Shown here: positions 56,400 to 64,000 of the stretch, in pieces
How positions within the stretch are numbered: position 1 is the first letter of the stretch
How the letters are laid out: each line of letters begins with the position of its first letter
DNA from: Heterohyrax brucei
Taxonomy: Eukaryota > Chordata > Mammalia > Hyracoidea > Procaviidae
Direction: 5' to 3'
DNA: 64,000 nucleotides
Assembly (NCBI GenBank): GCA_028571685.1
Contig: CM053146.1
Span: forward strand, 26,881,431 to 26,945,430
Position numbers and translations under genes: made by a program
Notes under the pieces: model-generated
What the model was told of the DNA's origin: nothing
Database searches by the model: none
Seen by the model: only the letters and a program-made list of their open reading frames with translations

Positions 56400-58975
56400 T
56401 GTTGTTTTTGTTCTTTTCTGGCTGATGATACCAAGCCAGTTACAACTCATAGCTACCCTGTGTATAACAAATAGGATGAAACTCTGCTGAGTACTGCAGA
56501 ATGCTCTCAAACACTGTTATGCCTGAGCCCATTATTGTAAGCACTGTGTCAAAACACCTTGTTGAGAGACTTCATCTTTTCCACTGAGCCTCTACTTTAC
56601 CAAGCATGATGTCCTTCTCCAGGGATTGATCCCTCCCATGTCCAAAGTATGTAAGACATAGTCTCACTATCATTGCTTCTAAAGAGCACTTTGTCTGCCC
56701 TTCTTCCAAGACGGATCTATTCAGTCATTTTATCAGTTCATGGTCTATTCAATATTCTTCTGCCACATCACTTTTCAAAGACATCAATTCTTCTTCTCTC
56801 TTCCTTATTCACTGTCCAGCATTGACATGCGCGTGATGTGACTGAAAATAGCCTACCCCTTAGTCTTCAGGTGGCATATTTACTTTTTTCCATTTTAAAG
56901 AAGCCTTTTACAGCTGATTTTTCCCAATCAAATGCATCTTTTGATTTCTTGACTACTGTTTCCATGTATGTTGACTATGGATCCAAGTAAAATGAAATCC
57001 TGAACAACTTCAATTGTTTTTTATCATGATTTTGCCTACTGGTCCAGTGGTGAGGATTTCTGTTTTCTTGATGTTGAGGGGTAATCCATACTGCAGTCTG
57101 TGTGGTCTTTGATCTTCACCTGTGTTCCAAGTCTTCTTCACTTTCAGATAGCAACGTTGTATCATCTGAGACTTGTTAATGAGACTTCCTCAAATTCTAA
57201 TACACTGTTTTTCTTCATATAGTCCAACTTCTTGGATTATTTTCTCCACACACAGACTGAACAGGTATGTTGAAAGAATACAACCCCTGACATACAACCT
57301 TCCTGACTTTAAATCTTGCAGCAATCCCTTGTTCTGTTTGAATGCCTCTTGATCCATGTACAGACTCTCAAGAGTACAATTAAGTGTTCTGGAATTCCCA
57401 TTCTCTGCAGTGTTATCCATAATTTGTAATGATGCACATAGTTGAATGATTTTCATAGTCAATAAAGCCTAAGTAAACATCTTTCTGTTATTCTCTGCTT
57501 TCAGGCAAGATCCGTCTGACATCAGCAGTATTTCTGGTTTCATGTTCTCTTCTGAATACTGCCTGAATTTCTGGCAGTTCCCTGTCAATACACTGCTGCA
57601 GCCACTTTTGAATGATCTTTAGCAGAATTTTACTTGTGTGTGATACTAATGATATTGTTTGATAATTTCTACAATAAGTTGGATCACATTTCTAGAGAAT
57701 AGGCATAAATATTGGTCTCTTCCAGTTGCTCAGCCGAGTAGCTATCCTTCAAATTTCTCGGCATAGACAAATGAGTAGTGTTGGCGTCTGTTTGTTGAAA
57801 CATCTCAGTTGATAGTCCACAGTTTCTGGAGATTTGTTTTGCACCAGTTTGCCCTCAGTGCAGCTTGGACTCCTTCTTAAGCACCCTTGCTTCTGATGAT
57901 GTGCTACCTCTTGAAATGTTTTAAATGCTGAACAATTCTTTTTGGTATAATGTCTCTGTGTATTCTTTTTATCTTTTGATCCTTTTGGTGTTGTTTAATA
58001 TTTTTCCTGTAGAATCCTTCACTGTTGCAGCTCAAGGCTTGCGTTGCTTCTTCAGTTCTTTCAGCTTGAGAAATGCAGAGAGTGCTCTTCTGTTGTGGTT
58101 TTCGATCTCCAGCTCTTTGCACATGTCATTATAATACCTTGTCTACTTGAGCTGCCCTGTAAAATGTTGTTTAGCTCTTTTATTTCATCGATTTTTTTTT
58201 TTGCTTTAGCTATTTGACATTCAAGAATAAGTTTCAGAATCTCTTCTGATATCCAGTTTGGTCTTTTCTTTTTTTCTTATCTTTTTAATGATGTTTTTGT
58301 TTCTCCATGTATAATATCTTTGATGTCATGCCATAGCTTATCTGCTCTTCAATCATTAACTTTCAGTGCATCAGATCTATTCTTACAATGGTTTCTAAAC
58401 TCAAGCTGGATATACTCAAGGTTGTACAGTGGCTGCAGTGGACTTTTTCTAATTTTCTTTCATTTCAATTTGAATTTGCATGAGAGCAATTGACGTGTTC
58501 CACAATCAGTGCTTGGCCTTGTTCCAACTGATGATACCAAGCTTTTCCATTGTCTCTTTCCACAGGTATAATTGATTTGATTCCTGTGCATTCTGTCTGT
58601 TGAGGCTTATGTGTATAGTCACTGTTTATGCTGGTGAAAAAGGTATTTGCAATAAAGAAGTTGTTGGTCTTGCAAAACCTTGTCACACAATCTCTAGCAC
58701 TATTTTTATCACCAAGGTCATATTTTCCAGCTACTGATCCTCCTTTGTTCCCAGGTTTTGCGTTACCGTCACCAGTAATTATCAATTTATCCTGATTACA
58801 TGTTTGATCAATTGTATACTGCAGAAGCTGATAAAAAATCTTATTTTTTTTTCATCTTTGGCCTTAGTGATTTATGCAAAAATTAGAATAGTTGTATTAA
58901 CTGGTCTTCCTTGGAGGCATGTGGATAATATCCTATCACTGACAGCATTGTACCTCAGGATAGATCTTTTTTTTC
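56400..58975 (-). mobile_element. RTE LINE, long antisense copy
   Basis: Reverse complement of the RTE from its AAC-type 3' tail (TGTTGTTTTTGTTCTTTT near 56400) through the 3' non-coding region (TTTACCAAGCATGATGTCCT at 56592), the reverse transcriptase and linker to the endonuclease. The endonuclease frame 58785-58465 begins MIITGDGNAKPGN, with glycine for the usual tryptophan of GDWNAK. The catalytic box near 57165 reads VSDDTTL. The copy is cut at about 58975 (AGGATAGATCTT), where an antisense L1 tail begins. The RTE 5' end is predicted to lie beyond that L1, right of the window. Confidence 0.88.
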
Positions 58976-61900
58976 ATTTTCTTTTTTTTTATTATGACTT
59001 AGTGAAAATATACATTCTCATATAAATTTGCATGTCCACCTATGTGCAGCTTCCACTGCTCTCCCTGTGCGGGAACAACACACTATTCTTCTCTTCTCCA
59101 TACATGTCTCATCCTCCCAGCAGTCTCCTTTCCCATCCTCTCCACCCACTCTCCTTCCTCCAGTCAGAGGTCAGCAGGATGATATTCTATAGATACATAG
59201 AACCATAAAATGCACCCATTTATAATCACTCTGCTTTGCCAAGTCCAATCCCTTGTTGTCCGAAGAGTTGACCTTCATTATGATCCACGGGGGAGGGCAG
59301 CATCAGGGCCAGCGGCCATGCTCCCAGGGGAACCCTGAGCCCACTGGACCATTGATTGTGGTCTTTTACTGGAGATCTCAGGGTGCACCCCTTTTTATTC
59401 TTATGTTGCCAGTGAGACTCAACTTTGAGAGCTCCATGGTGTCTATCACTGGTGGTGGCTGGGCAGCATCTGGTTTTTCTGGTCCCAAGTCGATGTAAGC
59501 ACCCACTCATATGGGTCTCTCTGTCTTCTGGATTGTCATTTTTGTCCTCAGTGAGTATCTGCTTTTGCTGAGTTGGGACATTTTGCTGTGCCCTCGGATG
59601 GCAGCTTGGCACCTTTTAAGACCCCAGACGCCACACACCAATGTGGGGTGCAGAGAGCCCTCTTAGCAAAACGCTAGTTCTGTCAATTGGCCTCGATTTC
59701 ACCCAAGAGCTTGGTCCCCTGTCCCCTGCCCCAGCTACTCTGTCCTTGCATTATTGGGTTAAGATGAGAAGAGTACTCAAGTTATGCTGAAGTCCACTTA
59801 ATATTGTTCTTGTTTCAAATGTGTGCTGTCACCGATTTCCCCAACCAAATTTCTACCAATCATCTAATCTAAAACCTCCCTCCTCTCCCTTGCAGCCATC
59901 AAAGGGTCTTTTCTTCTATGCGTAAGTCTGTTTTTGAGTTCTTATCGTAGGGGTCTCATGCAATATTTGTCCTTTTGTCTCTGACTACTTTCACGCAACA
60001 TAATCTCTTCCAGTTGAAACCAGGTTATTAGATGTTTCCTGGAATCATCGTTGTTCTTTATCATTGCATAGTGCTCCACTGAGTACATGTACCATAATTT
60101 ACCCATCCATTCCTTTGTTGTTGGGCATCTGGATTGATTCCATCTTTTTGCTTTTGTGGACTGTGCTGCGCTAAACATTCTTGTGCATGTATCCGTTGGT
60201 GTGATTGGCCTTGATTCTGTAGAATATATTTCAAGTAGTGGAATTACTGGGTCAAATGGTATATCCATATCCATTTTTTTAAGGAAGTGCCAGATTTCTT
60301 TCCAAAGAGACTGGGCCATTTTGCAACCCCATCAACAGTGTAGGAGAGTTCCACTTTCTCCACAGCCTCTCCAGCATTTGTTGTTTTGTGTTTTTTGGAT
60401 CATGGCCAACCTTGTTGAGGTGAGATGGTATCTCATTGTCGTTTTGATCTGAATTTCTTTAATAACTAAAAATTGTGAACTTGTCCACATGTGCTTTTTG
60501 GCTGCCTGCCTGGATCTCCTCTTTAGAGAAATGTCTGTCCATCTCTTTTGTCCATCACTTAATTGGATGATTTGTCTTTTTCTGATTTATATTGTGTAGT
60601 ATCTTATAGATTATGGAGATCAGGCCTCGGTCTGACACAGAGTTGCCAAATATTTATCCCATTCTGTAGGTGGCCCTTTAATTCTATTAATGAAGTTTTT
60701 GGATGAGCAAAAGTGATTGATTCTCAATAGTTCCCGTTTATCTATTTTCTCTTCTGTTGTTTGTGGTTTGTTTGACAGACTCTGAAGTTTGTTTATGTTG
60801 TGTATTAAAACTTCCATTGTTGTTCCTACTTTTTCTTGGATGAGCTTTATTGTTTTAGATTTAATATTTAGGTCTTTTATCCAGTTGGAGTTGGTTTTTG
60901 TGTAAGGTGTAAGATACGGATCTTGTTTCAATTTATTGCAAATGTATATACAATTTTGCCAGCACCATTTGTTGAAGAGATTGTTTTCACCCCAGTTTAA
61001 TGTCTTAGGTCCTTTGTTGAATATCAACTGTTCATAGGCCGATGGTGTCATCTCTGGGGTCTCAATTCTGTTCCACTAATCTATCTGTTCTTATATCAGT
61101 ACCAGGCTGTTTTGACTACTGTGGCAGTGTAATAGGTTCTAAAGTTGGGTAGTGAGAGGCCTCCCAGTGTGCTCTTTTTTTTTTTTTTTTTTTTGGTACT
61201 TTACTTATCCTGGGTTTCTTTCCTTTCCAAACAAAATTGGTGATTTGTTTCCCCATCTCATTAAAAAATGACACTGGAACTTGTATTGTGATTGCATTAT
61301 ATAAGTAGATTGCTTTCAGTAAAATAGACATTTTCACAATGTTAATTCTTCTTATCCATGAGTAGGGTAATTTTCTCCATTTATCTAAGTCTCTCTTAGT
61401 TTCTTGTAGTAAGGGCTTGTAGTTCTCTTTGTAAAGGTCTGTTATTTCTCTGGCTAGATTAATTCCTAGGTACTTTATCTTCTTGGGGGCTATAGTAAAT
61501 GGTATTCATTTGATGATTTCTTCATACAGTCTCATTATTGGTATAAAGGAATCCTACTGATTTACTTATGCTTATCTTGTATCTTGACACTTTGCTGAAC
61601 TCTTCTATCAGTTTGAGTAGTTTACTTATAGATTCTTTGGGGTTCTCTCCATATACAATCATATCAACAGCAAATGGGGAGATTTTGACTTCTTTGCTGA
61701 TGCAGATGCCCTTTATTTCTTGGTCTTGTCTAATTGCTCTGGCTAGAACTTCTAATATACTGTTGAACAGGAGAGGTGAGAGTGGGCATCCTTGTCTAGT
61801 TCCTGTTCTCAAGGGAAACTCCTTCAGTTTCACTCCATTCAGTATGATGTAGGCAGTTGCTTTTGTATAAATGGCCCTTACTGCATTGAGGAATTTTCCA

Positions 61901-64000
61901 TCTATGCCTCTATTGCTATGAGTTTTTAGCATTAATGGGTGTTGGACTTTATCAAATGCCTTTTCTGCATCAATGCACAAAATCAGGTGATTCTTTTCTT
62001 TTGTGATATTTATGTGGTTAATCACAGTAATTGTTTTTCTGATATTGAATCGGCCTTGCATCCCTAGTATGAATCCAACTTGATCATGATGGATTATTTT
62101 TTGGATATGTTGTTGTATTCTATTGGCAAGAATTTTGTTGAAGATTTTTGCATCTAGATTCATGAGTGATATCAGTCTGTAGTTCTCCTTTTTCTGTTGG
62201 GTCTCTCCCTGGCTTTGGTATCAGGGTTATGCTGGCATCATAGAATGAGTTTGGGAGTACTCCATCCCTTTTTATGTGTAAAATAGTCTCAGTAGTATTG
62301 GAGATAACTCTTCTCTAAAAGCTTGGTAGAATTCTGCGGTCAAGCCATCTGGGCTGGGCTTTTTTTGGTTGTCAGTTATTTGATGACTTTTTCAATGTCT
62401 TCCTTTGTGATGGATTTATTAAGTTGTTCTGTTTCACCTTGTGATAATTTGGATAGGTGATATGAATCAAGGAATTTGTCCATTTCCTCTAGGTTTTCAA
62501 ATTTGTTAGAGTACAGTCTTTCACAGTATTCTGTCATGATATTTTTAATTTCTGTTGGATCTGTTGTGACCATTCCCCTCTTGTTTCTAATTTGGGTTAT
62601 TTGTTTCCTTTCCTGTTTTTCTTTAGTAAGTTTAGCCAGTGGTTTATCAATTTTGTTGATCTTTTCAAAAAACCAGCTTTTGGTCTTCTCAAGTTTTTCA
62701 ATTGTTTTTCTATGCTCTAATTCACTTAGTTCTTTTCTCATCTTTATGACCTGTTTTCTTCTGTTGCCTGAGGGTTTTCTCTGTTGTTCTCTCTCTACTT
62801 GTTCAAGCTGTAGTGTTAGTTCCTTCATGTGGATTATTTCTTCCTTCCAGATGTGTGCATTTATGGAGATAAACAGACCATTGAGCCATCCCATAGGTTC
62901 TGGTAGGAAGTCTTTTCATTCTCTTTGGAAACTGTGAATTTCTTTATTTCATCCTTGATTTTTTCTATGACCCATGGTTTTTTGAGCAAGATTTTGTTCA
63001 GTTTCCCAAAATTCCACTTTCTATCTATGTTTTTTCTGCTATTGATTTCGACTTTTATGGCTTTCTGATCTGAGAATATACTTTGCATTAATTCAATGGT
63101 ACGGATTTTGTTGAGCATTGCATTATGTCCTAACACATGGACAATTCTGGGGAATGTTCCATGTGCACTGGAGAAGAAGGAGTAGTTGTATGGTGATGGG
63201 TACAAAGTCCTGTATATATTGATGAGGTTTAATTGATTAATTGTGGCAATGAGGTCTTCTGCACCTTTACTGAGCTTTGTTCTAGACAATATGTCCAGTA
63301 TTGAGAGTGGAGTGTTGAAGTCTCCCACTATTACTGTGGAGTCATCTAATTCTCTTTTGAGTGTAGTCAGTGTTTCTTTGATGTATTTAGGTGCTCTGAT
63401 ATTAGGTGCATAAATATTTAATATAGTTAAGTCTTCATTGTGCACTGAACCTTTCAGCAATAAATAGTGTCCATCTTTGTCCACGATGGTGGATTTCACA
63501 TTAAACTTGATTTTGTCTGAGATTAGAATTGCCACACCTGTTTTTCTTTGTTGATTGTTAGCTTGATATATATTCTTCCACTCTTTAATTTTCACTTTGT
63601 TCCTATCTTTAAGTCTCAAGTGAGTTTCTTGTAGACAACACATGGATGGGTCATGTCTTTTGATCCAATATATCACTCAATGTCTCTTTACTGGAGCATT
63701 TAGTCCATTCACATTCAATGTAATTATAGATGTGTTTGTGTTCACTGCTGCCATTGTGATATGTTTACTTTTGTGTTGATGTTGTCTCTGTTGTTTTTAT
63801 TAGTTTATTCTTGGATATACTTTTTTGAGTTGATTTTCCATCTTTTTTAGAGCTGGTTTTGTAGTTGTTGAGACTCCTGTGTTACATTGCTTGATATGGT
63901 ATGTTGCATCTTTGTTGTACTTTACTGCTGCCCCTAAGATCCCCCTTAATAAACTATATATAAACACAATTTTAATTACTATCAGTCTTGTCATCTTCCT
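58976..64000 (-). mobile_element. L1, antisense, best preserved, runs off right edge
   Basis: Begins at a T-rich tract (58967-58992, the A tail in antisense). It continues through the 3' UTR (59941-58993), complete ORF2 (63754-59942) and the ORF1-ORF2 spacer to the right edge. ORF1 and the 5' UTR, if present, lie outside. It is inserted into the RTE at 56400-58975. Open frames are longer than in any other L1 here (271, 213, 172, 143 and 125 codons), so it is probably the youngest, but it is clearly dead. A T20 run at about 61174-61194 is an expansion inside ORF2. Confidence 0.93.
59942..63754 (-). pseudogene. L1 ORF2 remnant, full length
   Basis: ATG at 63754 (MAAVNTNTSIITLNVNG), stop after IKRH-type start region (CGA to TGA at 63679-63677), end stop at 59942: about 1,270 codons. 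The endonuclease (63676-62861) has CCLQETHLRLKDRN, ILNIYAPN and VIVGDFNTPLSIL, but SDQK replaces SDHK (codon 63067-63065). A deletion and frameshift lie near 62880. The linker is open at 62894-62376. The reverse transcriptase (62163-61522) has [14 protein letters not shown], the [15 protein letters not shown] motif, and [12 protein letters not shown]. The first catalytic aspartate of FADD is valine (codon 61668-61666). The C-terminal region (61051-59942) ends KDKYCMRPLR. Both enzymes should be inactive. Confidence 0.92.

Noticed and set aside
62861-63676. Longest open frame in the window (271 codons) as a possible host protein
   Set aside because: It is the L1 ORF2 endonuclease with a catalytic change, flanked by colinear L1 sequence and a frameshift.

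Overview
This window looks like a gene-poor stretch of a placental mammal nuclear genome, built almost entirely of layered retrotransposons. The repeat mix points to an afrotherian, most likely a paenungulate such as an elephant. The evidence is many tRNA-derived AfroSINE copies (sense head 'AAACCCTGGTGGC', core 'GGCAGTTCAAATC', tail near 'GAGTCGGAATCGACTCGA'), abundant RTE (BovB-like) LINEs that share that 3' tail, and L1 copies with long 5' UTRs. MIR, L2, hAT-type DNA transposons and MLT1-like LTRs confirm a mammal. The species assignment is from recognition, not a search. I see no credible host gene, tRNA, rRNA, CpG island or CRISPR array. Every longer open frame checked is a piece of LINE ORF1/ORF2, an antisense shadow, or chance.

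Layout. 1-3266: one L1 split into two opposed halves (twin-priming pattern), abutting an antisense RTE (3267-4178). 4266-8665: a MER33-like DNA transposon split by an antisense L1 that keeps its 5' end but lacks its 3' end. 8666-12544: MIR, an RTE 3' end carrying a solo LTR with a 5-bp target duplication, then four antisense AfroSINEs in a row. 12545-15645: a long RTE with a foreign segment in it. 15750-19000: an LTR-like block, an MLT1-like LTR split by a SINE, and a degraded hAT transposase. 19090-23550: SINEs, microsatellites, tail-only micro-insertions and a GC-richer island. 23592-36928: stacked sense L1s, two of them starting with 5' UTRs and one carrying an antisense LTR. 36930-47595: RTE, a nearly complete L1, and another L1 3' end. 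47650-56400: older, sparser sequence (old L1, MER5, MIR, RTE tails, an L1 with a micro-inversion, L2). 56400-64000: a long antisense RTE cut by an antisense L1 that runs off the right edge.

Nothing here forms a working pathway. All LINE ORFs are broken. In the better preserved L1 copies the endonuclease histidine and/or the reverse transcriptase catalytic motif is altered. The observations most worth following are the tail-only AfroSINE insertions that start at the same nucleotide, the L1 micro-inversion, the twin-primed L1, the 3'-truncated L1 in MER33, and the tandem ~245-bp units in the L1 5' UTRs. Repeat boundaries are read by eye and may be off by 5-20 bp.
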